Positions 34,061 to 46,539 of a stretch of 64,000 nucleotides of DNA are shown piece after piece; the stretch's first letter is position 1, and each line of letters opens with the position of its first letter. The notes below the pieces were generated by a model that was not told the origin of the DNA, did not search any database, and saw only the letters and a program-made list of their open reading frames with translations. The position numbers and the translations under genes are program-made. Source of the stretch: Cyanophora paradoxa (Eukaryota; Glaucocystophyceae; Cyanophorales; Cyanophoraceae); the NCBI GenBank assembly GCA_004431415.1, contig QPMI01000395.1, forward strand, positions 62,001-126,000, given 5' to 3'.

Positions 34061-37000
34061 ATGGCGGCCTTTCTCCCGGCGCCGCTCCCTCCCGCGCGCG
34101 CCTCAGCACCGACCGCGCCCTCGTCGTCTTTGCGCCGCTCGCGATCGGCCGCCCCGCCGGCGCTGATCGCGCCGGCTCTCGTTCCGCTTGCAATTGGTCC
34201 GGCAGCACACTCGGTGCCGGGCGGAGGCGACCGGCCGCAGCGGGGCGATCGGCCGGAGCTTTTTCGCGGGCGTGGGATCCCCGCGCGCCTCCTGAGCCGC
34301 GGCCGGCCAGCAGCGGCAGGACAAGGTGCGCTCGGGAGAGTGCGCGAAAACGTGCCGGTTCAGCTTAAATAAGCATACTTACATGCGGAATCGCTTTTAT
34401 TTGGGTTGCTCACGCGCGCGCAGGAGCCCGCTTTGAGTTCGCGGTCCGGGCGGAGCTCGGCGGCCCGGACGTCGACAGCCCCCTCCCGCCGGCACCCACC
34501 GGCTCCGACGCGCCCGTCAGCGGCGGCAGCAACGGCGCGGGCGCGGCATCGCCGGCCCGCAAGCCAGACGCGCCGGGCGGCCAAGCTGCTGGCCTCGCGT
34601 GCCCGCTCCCTTCGCCGTCGGCCGAGGCCGGCGCGGCAAAGCAGACGGAGCCGACGGCCGATCGCGAGCAGCAGCCCTTCGAGTGGCGCAAAAACTGGTG
34701 CCGCAAATTCGAAGCCGAAGCTCCGGCGCGCGGGCCATCGGACCGGCTGCGGGCTCACGCGCGCCCGGCGGCGGGGGCGCGCGCAGGTACCCGGTGGCCT
34801 TCGTGGAGGACTTCCCGCGGGGCCGCCCGTACCCTTCTCCCTCTTCGACGAGCCCCTCGTCCTCTGGGCCGTGCGCCCCGCCCGCCCCGCGCCCCGCGCC
34901 GCGCCTCGCGTCCCGAGCTCTCGAGCTGCCGGCCGGCGCGCGCGGGGGGCGCAGGGGAGGGCGGGGCGGTGCGCTGCGTGCTGGACCGGTGCCCGCACCG
35001 CGCGGTGCCGCTCTCGGACGGGCGCCTCGAGGGGCCCTGCTCGAGTGCGGCTACCACGGGTGGCAGTTCGACGGATCCGGCCGCTGCGCGCGCATCCCGC
35101 AGCTCGAGGCCGGCGCCGCCATCAACCAGCGCCGCGCCTGCGTCGCCGCCTACCCCGTCGCCCTCGCCCAGGGCATCATCTTCGTGCCCGCCCCGCCCCG
35201 CTCCCGAGCCCCGAGTCCCTTAATTTCTCCCGAAAACGCCTCTCCAACCGTCTTGCACTGAGCGCGGGGCCGGCCGCGGGGCAGGTGTGGGCGGACCCGA
35301 AGTCGCCCCCGACGAGTCCCTCATCCCCCGCATCGGTCCGCCCCGAGCTCTAACTCTGCTATTAATATCCCTTACTGCCTCACTATCCACTCATCGGAGA
35401 ACGTAGCACGTTTAATTTTAAATTTAATTTTCGCATGCGCGTCTTTTGGATACGCGTCCTTTCTTAGTTTTCGCGCGGCCCGCGAAATCGGGCTTGCGTT
35501 CAATCATAAATTTCGCAGGACTAAAGTTCGCGTTTAATTTCGCAGGGCTGCTGGAGCACCCGGGCCTCTCGCCGGCCGTCTTCGACATGTCCCGCGACGT
35601 CCCCGTCGACCACACGATCACCCTCGAGAACCTCATGGGCGCGCCTCCTTTCTATGCACATATGCTAAGATTTTTAGAGTTGCAAATGTTTTTGGTTTCA
35701 TCAGTTCTTTTGCATGCGCAGATCCCTCCCACGTACCCTTCGCGCACCATGTCCGCCTACATTTCGCGCCCTAGCCCACAAAGCCGACCTCGAATTGACT
35801 AGATTTCGGTGGTTTCGCAGGGGCGCAGGGACGCGGGAGTTCGCGGGCCCCATCGAGACGCGCGTCGCCGGCCGCTCGCCCGACGGCTTCCGAGGGACCT
35901 TCCGCATCTTAAGGCGGGCATTAAAATTATTGGCGTTGAGAAATTAAAGATAGAGCGCGTCGCCTTGCTAATTCTCCACTTTTCTCTTATCGTTTTGTCG
36001 CCGAAGCCCGGGGACACCCGCCGCACTCGGCCACCGCACAATTGAGTTTCGGGTGCGGATGCGCCTCCAGGATGCGCTGCAGATATATATGCCGATATCT
36101 TTGCCTCCGGATAAATTGCTTCGCGATCGTGCGCGCAGGCGCCGTGCATGGTCGACATCACGATCGAGCAGGACAACGGAGCGTCTCCAAACAGGCGAGT
36201 CGACGTCTTCTCATTCATCGACCGATCGAAGAGTCTCTTCAGCTATTATCGTTTTCTCTCGGCTTCGAACTCAAAAACCTTAGACACAAGAAATATGAAT
36301 CTGAAGCTTTCTCAGATTTTCTGCGGACCCAAAGGGCCCTGATGCATCTCTTCGCAGGTCTTTTACGTGGTGCCGCTGGGCCCGGGCGCGCCCGCGTCCA
36401 CACCCGCTTCGTCAACATCGTCCCGAAGCCCGTCCTCGTGCGCTGCCGCCATCCCCGCCCTACAGGCGCGTCTCAGGCGCATCTCGCTCCCTGACTCAGC
36501 GGCACGCGCTCTCCGCCGCGCAGGCGGTGGCGCCGCGCTGGGCCCTCCACGCCTTCGCGAACCTGCCCCTCGACCAGGACATGATATTCCAGTGCGACCA
36601 TCGGATTAAATTTTAAATGTGCTACGTTGTTATAAAGAGGACCAGGATTAAAATGCGCTGCGTTGTTACAAAAAGTTTTCGTTTTTGCTGTATAGGACAT
36701 GATCTTCCAGTGCGCTCGATTCTCAGCGTTGTTCTGAAGAGCTTGAATTGCTTTAATTTCTCTGCGGCTTGAGCTTAAGCTTTAATTTACACTTTGCTTT
36801 GCTGCAGGTGCTACCAGCAGCGGCACCTGCGGCGGCGGGCGGGGACTGGGCCGCCGCCTACTCCATTCTCGCCCCCTGCGACCGGTGCACCCCTCTAGAT
36901 TTAAAGCAGCAGCTTTTCTTCTTCTTGTTTTCGCGCGCCTGGTATGGATGGCTTAAGCTTTAGGCAGGTTCGTGGTGGAGTTCCGGCGCTGGCTGGACGG

Positions 37001-37363
37001 GGCGCAGGCGAGCCTCCCCGTCCGATACACCGACGCCGCGCTCCCCGACGCCCCGCTGTGCGCTGCTCGGCGTTCGCGTTCAAATTAAATTGGATTACTG
37101 ATTCTAAATTCGAACTAAATGGAGCTCCAGCGAACTAAATTCGATGCATATCTATGATTGGAGCGCACGTGATTTGCAACTGATTTAAGCGACGCGTAGA
37201 AAGAAGCTTCGATCTGAATATTTAATTCTAAATCAAAGAAGCTGCCCCCGTCAACTTACTCTTGACGCTTTTCGCGCATGCGCAGGCCGCCGCCTTCGGT
37301 GCTGCTGGACCGCTACGAGCAGCACACGCGGCGCTGCCCCGCGTGCTCCTCCGCCCTCCGCCG

Positions 37364-37395
<32 letters not shown>

Positions 37396-37563
37396 CCGCC
37401 GTCGCCGGCGCGCTCCTCGCGCCGCGGCGCTGCCCGCGGGGGCGTGGGCGCTGGCGGGCGCGGGCCTCGGAGTCGCGGCGGCGGGGGCCGTCGCGGGGCT
37501 GCCCTGCGGCAGGTGGAGCGGCAACTCACGTACTTCCCCAACGATCTCAATAAGCGGCCGTGA
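34061..37563 (+). CDS. PAO/TIC55-family Rieske oxygenase, tandem copy 3 (many run-length breaks)
   Basis: Same gene and exon order as copies 1 and 2. At least ten G/C runs are short, for example in exon 1 near 34,118 and 34,243, exon 3 near 34,830, exon 4 near 35,034, exon 8 near 35,826, exon 10 near 36,178, exon 13 near 36,830 and exon 15 near 37,418 and 37,496. All splice sites and iron-ligand codons are present. Read literally it is a pseudogene. Because the changes are almost only in homopolymers and introns are otherwise identical, sequencing or consensus error is the simpler reading. Confidence 0.8.
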
Positions 37564-38650
37564 TCAAATGTATGCATGACCGCCTCGAATTTGAACTGAG
37601 TCGTTGCATCATGGCATGTGTATACTATATATGATCATGAGCATCATGAGCGGAGCTTGTACAACAATGTGGAGATCTACGTACTTAGACGAAGGGTATG
37701 CCGGCGGCTCCAGGCCTTTCTATTCTCACGTGGCAAGCTTCAAACTGCGACGCATGTATATGGGGCACTAGAGGCCGCAGGTCGCGCGTCGAATCGATCG
37801 CATCGTCTACGTGCATATGTAATTGTCAGATTGCGGTGGGTTCCAAGCTAGCGCTTGTATTCGTCCAAACATATATTTACCAGTCTTCAATGGCAAGCAT
37901 CGGTGGATATAATCGGAGGCACGATCGCCTCGTCGGAAGGGGATCCCGGAAATGAAATGTATACGTAGTCATCGAGTTTCCTGACCAAATGTGTTAATGG
38001 TTGTGGTGCGGTGAAGGCAGCGTCACGGCGTGATTAGAACAGGCTTAAGCAAAGTTCCGCACTATAATTCATGCCAGAGCTGCTGAGCGGATGCACATGC
38101 CGACGTCGACGCGGAGCAATCGTGCGAAGGGTCTTTAATTAATTTTAATTTGGAGCCGTCGAGGGCTCATGATCAACGACGGCTGATCATGAGTCCTGGA
38201 CCGACGTAGCTGTCACAGCCTGGCAGCTTAATGTGTGACACTGATTGCCCCGTATCCGGGTCTCGTGGTCACACAGGACGTTCTTTCACCGGATTGAATC
38301 CTTGTACCAATCGAGGATATCTTCGGAACGCGGGTCGATTACAAGACGTGAACTTGTGAATTGTCTGCAAGCCTGCCGTGCAATTAATGCAAGGGACATC
38401 ACAAGACGTGCTATCAGCGTGCGCGCGTGAACAATAACATTCGAAAGTGTGTATCTCGCGATCGCGCTTCCATGCCAGTGAACGCACTTAGATCTTCGAT
38501 GAAGTCCGACGGTCCTGGAAGCCGCGAAGAGCTCGAATCCGGATTCGGAGCGCCGACTCGGCGATCGCACTGCGGCATGAACCAGCTGCAGTGTAATGTC
38601 GAGCTCGAGCACGATCGCGAGCTGCCCCGGCGAGGCTAAGGCCTTCGAAT
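37564..38650. other. Intergenic segment, unit 3; no gene seen
   Basis: Counterpart of 14,882-15,970, present here and absent in unit 2. Confidence 0.5.
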
Positions 38651-39247
38651 TCAGTGTAAGCTGCTTCTCGCAGGCGCGTTTCCGCGGTTCGTCGGAAAGT
38701 CAGGGTCTAGATCTAGATCTCCGGATCCTTCGTCGTCCGATTCCCGATCGGGACTCGCAAATCCGCATGCGCAAGCCGAGAGGCAGCTGCAGACTGGGAG
38801 GTGAGGGGCTGCAGCTCGTTCCCGATCCGGATCCGTCGGAGGCAAGACGGCAGTCGAGGCCGAGGAATTGGAGACACGGTCTGAAAGGGCAGCCATGAGC
38901 CCGTACCGTAAGCCCGTGCCGAAGGGGACCCAGCTAGCGCCGCGTAGGCTGGCGCCGGTGCTGAAATCGAGGCGCGTACCGGCAGCGCCGCTGTGAGGCT
39001 CGCGACCGGTGTCAGTGGCCTGCAGCTGGGGCGGCGCGAGAGCGGCTGAGGACGCGACGGCTTCCTGCAGCTGCTGCTGAAGGAATGCGGCAGTTCCGCG
39101 GTCCTGTGCCGACGTTGTCATCGAGACCAGAGTCGTGGTCGCGATCGGCGTCGGAGCTGTAACGAGCTCAAGGGGCCGGCCTCGCCGTCGCCGTCGCGGC
39201 ACAGTTTTGACGATTTCAGATACATTCAGGAATCGAAGCCGCTGCAT
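38651..39247 (-). CDS. Hypothetical protein, unit 3 (weak ORF)
   Basis: Counterpart of 15,971-16,546 with a different N-terminus (MQRLRFLNVSEIV) caused by a run-length shift near 39,175. Weak support. Confidence 0.25.
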   Translation of the reverse strand: MQRLRFLNVSEIVKTVPRRRRRGRPLELVTAPTPIATTTLVSMTTSAQDRGTAAFLQQQLQEAVASSAALAPPQLQATDTGREPHSGAAGTRLDFSTGASLRGASWVPFGTGLRYGLMAALSDRVSNSSASTAVLPPTDPDRERAAAPHLPVCSCLSACACGFASPDRESDDEGSGDLDLDPDFPTNRGNAPARSSLH

Positions 39248-39356
39248 GCGCAGCGGACTTCAGCTGCTAGTAGCCTGCTACTGCAGCAGCACCCATGGCC
39301 CAGGGCTCCAGAGTCTCAAAGAGTCTTAAGCTTCATGCTAACGTTGATTACTGTAG

Positions 39357-39573
39357 GATTGCTTATTTAGCCGTGGTTTTAAATAGCCGTAAATCGCCGA
39401 GAGGCCGAATTCGGCAATTTAGACACACGGCAATTGTAAGGGGTAGGGCTAAACGGCCGCTTTGTATGGCACAATTGCAATAGAAGAAATCCAGCGTTTC
39501 GGCAATTTATCGTCACCGCAATTCCGATTTTGGGCGAATTCGGCAATTAAACAAAGCGGCAATTTAAGCAATC
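39357..39573. mobile_element. MITE-like element, unit 3
   Basis: 217 bp, with the same ends as at 16,680. Confidence 0.5.
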
Positions 39574-41763
39574 GCGATCGATGACACTGTGACAAGCCCT
39601 ATCGTAGTATATAATCGTACTAGTAGTACATGTTACTACATGACAAGTACATGACACTAGTCACACTACATGTACACCGACTCACTACTGAGTCAACGTC
39701 CGACGGTCGCCGGCGGCCGGACTCCCGAGTCCGAGCTGAGAGCCTGAGGCTCGCCCCCGAGCCGGCGCCGGGCGCCCGCCGCGCCGGCGGCCGACCACCG
39801 GCGATCGCGAATCATCGATTCGCGATCGCGACCATCTATGGTCCCATTGGTCCGGCATCCGTCAAATCGGCGGCGACCGCGGCAGATGTCGAATCATTGT
39901 CGAGTCGTCCACCCATGGCAGGCTTATGCACGTGCACGTGCACTTTTCGAATTCAATTGAAAAAACAAGTTTCCGACTCTTTTTGTTGAACTTCCGAGCT
40001 ACTTAGTGCTACTACTTTTGTTGAACTTCCGAGCTACAGTCAGAGTTACTCTGTGACGATTCGAGTCTCAGAGTCTCTGAGACTCTGAGTCTCTGACTGG
40101 GTTAACCCCAACAGGGCCCTACCGGTTCTTAACCGTTGCCAAAGTTGAACTGACCGTCGGACGATTCGCAATCGATCGCGAGTGCGATTCGGTCCCGACT
40201 CCTGACCGCGGTATGCGCATATGCACATACCAGGGTATGCATGCCGCAGAGTCGGCGCAGACCGTCGGACTGGCCCGGCGCCAGGCCTAGGCCCGCAGAC
40301 TAGGGCCGCAGGCCCGCAGTACGGTAGTAACGGTACATGACATGTACACTGTACAGTTCACTGAGTCAGGCTCGTTCAAGTTTCAAAATTTCAAACTTGA
40401 CAAGTTCAACGGTTTACAACTTGCCATGGCCAGGCCGTGGTCCATATGCAATGTTATGCATGGCCGGCGTTGGCCGCAGGCGACGGCGCCGACGGGGCCC
40501 GGGCCGCCCGGCCCGCCGCGGCGCGGCGGGGACCCATGGCCAGTAACTTTTTTACTAGATAGTAATACTAGTATTATACTACCGGCCTAGTACCGGGTAG
40601 CAGAAGGCTGATAGAAGGCTATTATATAATAAAGTTAGACGGTTGACTTAGACGGTTAGTTAGACCCCATTAATATTCAGGCCAGATTCGAAAGCTCCGA
40701 AGTATCTTAGAAGCCTGCAGGCTGCAGACTGCACTGCCGCTGCAGGCTGCAGCCCCCGGGCCCCTGCCAGCCCGGGCCCCGGCCCGTAGTGCTGCCAGTG
40801 GGTTCAGTCAGGGTCCCCCCCTGACCCAGTCGCTCAGCCCCCCTGACTGTGACTGAATCAGTCAACCCGAGGTTCAGTCAGGCTACCGTGCAAAAACTAA
40901 GGAAAATGACCCAGAAATGACCCAGATGCGATCCATCTAAGTTGCCAAGCACAGTGAGCGGGCAGTAGAGGGTAATTATGCAAACAAAGAACAATGGAGA
41001 AAGAAATTCAGCCCCCGCCAGGTGTCAGAGGCCGTTAGCCTCGCTAGCGCGGGCGGTTTCGTTCAGATTTCGTTGTTTTTCTGGAGGTAAGACGGCAGAA
41101 GATCCTTTTTAGGTCGACCCACGTCAAGCTTTAGATGGGAAAAGCCCACAGGGGGGCACGCTCCCAGCAGGGTTTTCTATGGGACTGAGAGAACCTCATG
41201 ATCAGTCGGCCAATTTGGTGACTCAGTCGGGTCAGTCAGACCCTCTGACTTTGACTGACAGTGACTGAACCCAGCCCTAGGCCCCCGGCCCCCGGGCCCC
41301 GGGCCCCGGGCCGCGGCGCGCCGCGCCGGGCGGCCTCCTGCCACTGCCTGCAGCTGCCACTGCCTGCCAGCTGCAGGACTTCCGAAGTTCGGAGCCTCGG
41401 AGCTACCAGGTAGAGGACTCCGGGAGCCTCGGACTCCCGGGAGTCAGGGTTCGTACCGGTATCATAGTATGGATGGCCACTGGGGCTAGTATAGTGGGCC
41501 GTTACCCGGCCGTACTACTAGTACTACGTAATACGTATACGGTAGTAGTGACCGCTGGGGGCCTGGGGCCAGTGGCCGGGCGCCACCGTACCAGAGTCCG
41601 GCGACTCGGCGGCGCCGGCGAGTCGTTAGTGACTCGTTAGTAGAGTCGTTACCAGACTCTCAGTAATATAACCTTACTAGGCTTAGTTACCCGGGAACTT
41701 ACCCGACTAGGGCTGTCGTCAGTCAGCCCCCCGGCTGGACCCCCGCGCGCGGCGCTAGCTATT
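39574..41763. other. Palindrome-rich non-coding block, unit 3, with 147-bp insertion
   Basis: Collinear with the other units except for 40,501-40,647, an insertion rich in ACTAGT/TAGTAC palindromes and GGCCCGG. The atypical stretch is at about 40,888-41,240. No gene seen. Confidence 0.6.
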
Positions 41764-42002
41764 TAGCACATCGCACTGCAGCTGCACCCTGCAGCCAACT
41801 GTAAACATAGTCTTGCATGCGCAGCTACGAATCGATCTTCTTTAGCGCAACCGTTGAACAACAAGTTTCGAGGCGACCTCGACGTCGGCAGGCTAGCGCT
41901 CGAGTCACCGTCGCACTGCGAAAGCATACGTATACGGCGACCGTTCGCGTATACACGTACGCGTACGTATACGCACATTTATAGCACGTTGTATAATCAA
42001 CG

Positions 42003-42491
42003 TTGGCCTGCAGCTTAAGACTCTGGGCGGCCCTGCACCTGGGTGCTCTAGATTTGATGAAAGTCAACACATGTACAGGCGCACGCAACATGCATACGTT
42101 TCCAGCCAGCACATGTACAGCGCCGGTCGACAGCACCATAGCGCCGAAAGTCGGCCGCAGCATTTCAAGGCAGAATTCCCGCCCCCGGATCATCTCTGCA
42201 AATCCATCGGAGTCATCCCGTACGCATGCCAGAGCGTGCGGGGCCGCGTCGGCGCAAAAGTCGTCCAAGGATAGCGTTTCACAGCCTGCGTCAGCGAAGG
42301 GAAATGCGCTGGCGCTGCAGCCGCCTCGGTGTGCCTGTCCAGCCACGTACAATGAGGAGAGGAATAACGACCGGCTGGATAATATTAATCTGCTTATGCG
42401 CGTTTCGCAGTCTGGCATAATCGACCAGGTTCGGGCATCTTTCCCTTTCGAATTCGCGCCTCTCAATAAAATCCGGTGTCGAATTCAATGA
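42003..42491 (+). CDS. Possible exon upstream of gene B, unit 3
   Basis: Same frame as at 19,175-19,663; same strand uncertainty. Confidence 0.3.
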   Translation: MACSLRLWAALHLGALDLMKVNTCTGARNMHTFPASTCTAPVDSTIAPKVGRSISRQNSRPRIISANPSESSRTHARACGAASAQKSSKDSVSQPASAKGNALALQPPRCACPATYNEERNNDRLDNINLLMRVSQSGIIDQVRASFPFEFAPLNKIRCRIQ

Positions 42492-43820
42492 CGTTGACGC
42501 CGCCGAAATTGACCATCGGACGTCAGTTGTGGGAGCCGTGGTCGCCGTGGACGCAGTGGTTGGAGTGGAAGCTGTACACGCCATCGATATCTCTAGATCT
42601 GCCCCGCGATCTCTGTCGCAGCCGTCCCGGCCCGCCGTGGAAATACCTGCTGCCGAAGGCGCCTCGCGATCGAGCTCGAGCCCATCGATATCGCGATCCT
42701 CCGTCTCGTTCCCGGCGTACGAGGCCTTCCACTTGGTTCGCGCTCTCGCTTTTAGCATAAGATTGCATGCGCGCGAGTTCTTCATGATCAATGACCCGAA
42801 ACTTCACCAGGCCCTGCACCGCGCGATTTCGTCGCCAAAAGTGCCATGGGACCTCGCCGACGGCAAGCAACTCGCACAGGTGCGAGTTTCTGAGCCCGTT
42901 CCTCTGAGCGATAAAAGTCTCGATCTCGATTAGTACCAAATGAGATGCGAAGCTGACTTGCACACGTGCGCGCGCGCAGGCAAACTGGGCCGTCGACACA
43001 GACGCGTGTGGGGGCACGCAAATGTCGCGGGAAGTTTTCGACAGGCGGTGATCAGCGTGTCTAAGTTCTGGGCCGCGAAGCTCGAGAGCAGCGGATTCTT
43101 TACCGGCATACGCCTCCTGGCGCTGGACGCCGGCCTGGAAGGCGATGTCGACCTAGATCACCTCTTCCTCGCTTGCTTTCTCGTGGTGCGAAATCATCGC
43201 CTCTTGCTCCTGCGCATGCGCATGCATCCTGAATATCGCATGTTCCGGAGCCGTTAAAAAAAACGTTAACCCTGAATACGCAGGCTGTGACGAAGCCTGT
43301 TTCTCCGATTGCGATATCGATGGCGCGACGGCAAGCTTAAGTTCGAGGAACCGCTGCAACTCCGTCATTCGGTCTTGGATGGGTGCGCGACGCGTACGGC
43401 CGCTACTTGTTCGCCGAGTTGAATTCACAGTTTCCTAATACACGCGTGCGCTGATCGTGACTCACTCACGTCATGTCAGAGGTGGAGCTTGGCGTTTGCC
43501 ATCCGAAAGGAGTCATGTCCGCGCTCCAGAAGCTGGTCGAGGCGTCGACCCGCCGCGCCCGCTGCTACAGCTCCGCGGCCGTGGACGGCGACGCCGTTGT
43601 CGATTTCTCTAGATCTGCTCTTCCGCCTCCCGTTGCGGCTGTCGAGACGCGCCCGGCGACGCCGGAACCGTGCCTGGAACGCGACCGGCCTGCGTCCGCC
43701 CCGGGGGCCACGTCGGCCGGCTCCCGTTTGCCCCCCGAGGGGCTCCTTCGCTTTGCGCTGCACAACCGCATGGAGAAGCTACTCGCACAGCGCTGTAGAG
43801 CTCGACTTCGATCTTCGTAG
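42488..43820 (+). CDS. Gene B, unit 3 (run-length errors)
   Basis: Same four-exon gene as the intact unit 2 copy. It is one base short in exon 1 (TGTGGG), exon 2 (GACAGGCGG) and exon 3 (CTCCG). Exon 4 is intact and ends at 43,820. Confidence 0.6.
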
Positions 43821-44696
43821 CTGCGGCTGCAGTGCAAACGTTTCCAGTACAGCTACAGATCTCGAGCTTGAGGTAGCTATATAGGCGCGGCCCCAGTCTG
43901 TAGCTGCCAAACCATTTTCATATTACCGCGGCCGAGGTTTACGTAACAAATACTGATATACTTAGTGGCAATACCTTCGCATGCAGAGAATTCGAAGCTT
44001 TATGTATATTTTACCCTTCGGAGAGACAAGACCCAATTGCAAATGCACATAGGTATACTATAGCTAGTACTGTACCTGTAGCAACTGCAGTACACAAGAT
44101 GGGAATTTCATGGTGTAGTATTAAATACTAGGGCCCGGCCGCGTTTGGCGCGCCGGGGTGCAAGGGGGAATCGGGATCTAATGAAAGAGTAGTAGTGGCA
44201 CGAACATGCACGGGGCAGATGTAGATCGACCCCGGCCCAGCGCGCGCGGCAGGTTGAATTAGTAAATTAAAGATAGACACAGAGCGGCATCTGGCCCGGC
44301 AAGGCTCGGAGCGACGATAGCTACCAGAAGCTGGATCCGTAACGACCGGAAAGCGGCGTGCAGCGGCGCGTCCGGAGGCAGTGCCCAGGCCGGGTAGCAG
44401 GCGGCGGGGCGCACGCACGTGCACGCGGCCCGGCGGCGCAACACAGGGCTGCACGCGGCGTGCACGCAGGACACGAACTATAGCTAGTCTGCTGTCCGGG
44501 TGCCGATCGCAACAAGAGCGCCGAGCGCCCGGCCCGGCCGGCGTGCTCGGCCGGCACACGCGGTTCTGCAATATAAGCTCGATATAAGCTCGATATAAGC
44601 GCAGCAAGAGAGTACGGTCTAGATCTGGCCGGCCGGGCGTGCTCGGCTGCGATCAGCTGCAGCGGCGCAGGCAGCAACGCAAGCAGTTTCTAGGCG
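43821..44696. other. 3' flank of gene B, unit 3; no gene seen
   Basis: Counterpart of 20,990-21,867. Confidence 0.5.
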
Positions 44697-44852
44697 GAAA
44701 TCTAGAGGAGACGTTGACAGGTAGAGAGAAGTGGTTCCATGCAGAATTGCGCAACGAAGAGCAAGGCGTACGCGACGCACTGCGAGGAAGCCGAAATCTA
44801 GAGGAGACAGCTAGGGAGAACTGGTTCCATGCAGAACCGCGCAAGGAATTCG
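44697..44852 (+). repeat. 96-bp direct repeat, unit 3
   Basis: Same two-copy repeat and frame (44,639-44,866) as in unit 1. Confidence 0.5.
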
Positions 44853-45051
44853 AAGACCGGAGTTAGAGAGAAGTTAGTTTTCCCCTCGAAAACCACTTTT
44901 CCCCCTCTAATTCGACGCTCGAAAGTCGAGAGCTGACCGGTCCACCGAGCCAATCCGAACGCGAATAACCCGTCATTTTTTTCCGGTGTTGCAAACTGGA
45001 CCTCGAAAACGGCCTCATAGAAAAGTTTTGGCTGAAGCGAGGGAACGGGAA

Positions 45052-45092
45052 GCAAGGGGGGGAAGACCTTCGGTCTTCTTTTCCCCCCTTGC
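45052..45092. repeat. Hairpin at end of unit 3
   Basis: Same hairpin as at 22,222. Here the sequence continues into unique DNA after CAGACTG, showing the ancestral right boundary of the unit. Confidence 0.75.
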
Positions 45093-45100
45093 AATAAATG

Positions 45101-45155
45101 CAATGTTTCGCAGACTGTAATATGCAATAGCAAGTTGATGAAAATTCGTGTAATT
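45101..45155. repeat. Left inverted repeat flanking the PAO fragment
   Basis: CAATGTTTCGCAGACTG, then GCAATAGCAA and AATTCGTGTAAT. The reverse complement of 46,540-46,593 matches it at most positions. Confidence 0.6.
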
Positions 45156-45299
45156 AGAGGTAGCTATATATATATATTGCGTTCAGGACGCACGAAGTTG
45201 GCATGGGCTTTGGGACGATATCGATATTGACGAAGCGGGCGTGGAGACGGGTGCGCACGGGGCCCAAAGGCATGCGCATCACTAGAAGATTTGGTGACC

Positions 45300-46500
45300 T
45301 GCGAGAGCGGAGTACCTCCCTCCCGCGCGCGCCTCATCACCGATCGCGACAGCGTCCTTTGCGCCGGCTCTCGTTCCGTTGAGTCCAGCTTCGCATGCGG
45401 CACCGAGCGGAGCCGTCCGGCTGCAGCGGAAGCGATCGGCGGGAGCTTTTTCGCGGGCTCGAGAGCCCCCGCACGCCTCCTGAGCCGCGGCCGGCCGGCA
45501 GCGGCAGGGCAAGGTGCGCTGGGGAGACTGCGCGAAAACACGCCGGTTCGAAATTCAGCTCAAATAAGCATATATACTTGCATGCGAAATCACTGTTACT
45601 TGGGTTGCTTACGCCGTACGCGCACGCATGCGCATGCGCGGGAGCCCGCTTTGAATTTGCGGTCCGGGCGGAGCTCGGCGGCCCCGACGTCGGCAGCCCC
45701 CTCCCGCCGGCGGCCGCCGGCTCCGACGCGCCCGTCAGCAGCGGCAGCAACGGCGCGCGCGGGCGCGGATTCGCCGGCTCGCAAGCCAGACGCGCCGGGC
45801 GGCCAAGCTGCTGGCCTCGCGTGCCCGCTCCCTTCGAATTCGCCGTCGGCCAAGGCCGGCGCGGCAAATCAGGCGGAGCCGGCGGCCGATCGCGAACAGC
45901 AGCCCTTCGAGTGGCGCAAGAACTGGTGCCGCGAAGTCGAAGTCGAAGCCCCGGCCGTTCGCACAATTGCAATTGAGTTTCGGGTGCGCATACTTAGACG
46001 CCTCTACGATTCGCCTTGGTCTTGAATTTGTCGCTGCAGCTATGCCAATCTCGAGCTCTTCAATTTGACCCCCGATTAATTGTTTCGCGATCTTTCGCTG
46101 CGGCGGTGCCCGGAGCCGCGCCTTAGCAGCCGCGGTGGCTGCGGTTCTTTTGATGAAGTCCGCCTCCGCCTTAGGGCACATGCAATTCTACTCGTTCGCC
46201 CAGGGGTGCCTGTACGGATCGTCCATGATGCAGCACGCCTGCCGAGCTTGCAGTGAGTGCGCGCTTGGTGGGGTGAGCGCGGCGCCGGCGCCGCGGCGCA
46301 CGCACCGCGAAAGAGACATTGCCGAGCGGTTTGCCGGCTGGCGCCGGGATGAGGCAGGAGCGCAGGTAGTCCGCTCTCGCAAATTCGCTCCGGTCCGCGT
46401 TGCTTTTTGGGCCCCGCGGCCGCGCGCGCGCGCGCCCGCCTGCACGCCCGCTTCGTCAACATCGATATCGTCCCAAAGCCCATGCCACCCTCGTCACGGC
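45300..46500 (+). pseudogene. Diverged PAO gene fragment with internal deletion
   Basis: Recognisable pieces in order: an exon 1 tail (RELFRGLESPRTPPEPR frame, GCGCTGGGGAGACTGCGCG), exon 2 (FEFAVRAELGGPDVGSPLPP to WRKNW), then a direct join within exon 2/intron sequence to the end of exon 9 (CACAATTGAGTTTCGGGTGCG at about 45,961-45,992), and the end of exon 11 (ARFVNI...VPKPMP at about 46,440-46,486). Exons 3-8, with the Rieske and iron sites, are missing, as are exons 12-15. It cannot encode an active oxygenase. Confidence 0.75.
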
Positions 46501-46539
46501 GTACGTCCCGAACGCACTAATTCTCATAATTTTATAATC

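Larger units (their letters stand above)
33127..45117. repeat. Tandem unit 3 (about 11.99 kb, carries 147-bp extra segment)
   Basis: Collinear with units 1 and 2. It has a 147-bp segment at 40,501-40,647 not present in them. From about 33,400 to 37,700 and again near 39,170-39,440 many G/C/T runs are one or more bases shorter than in both other units, as expected from poorer consensus. Confidence 0.95.
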
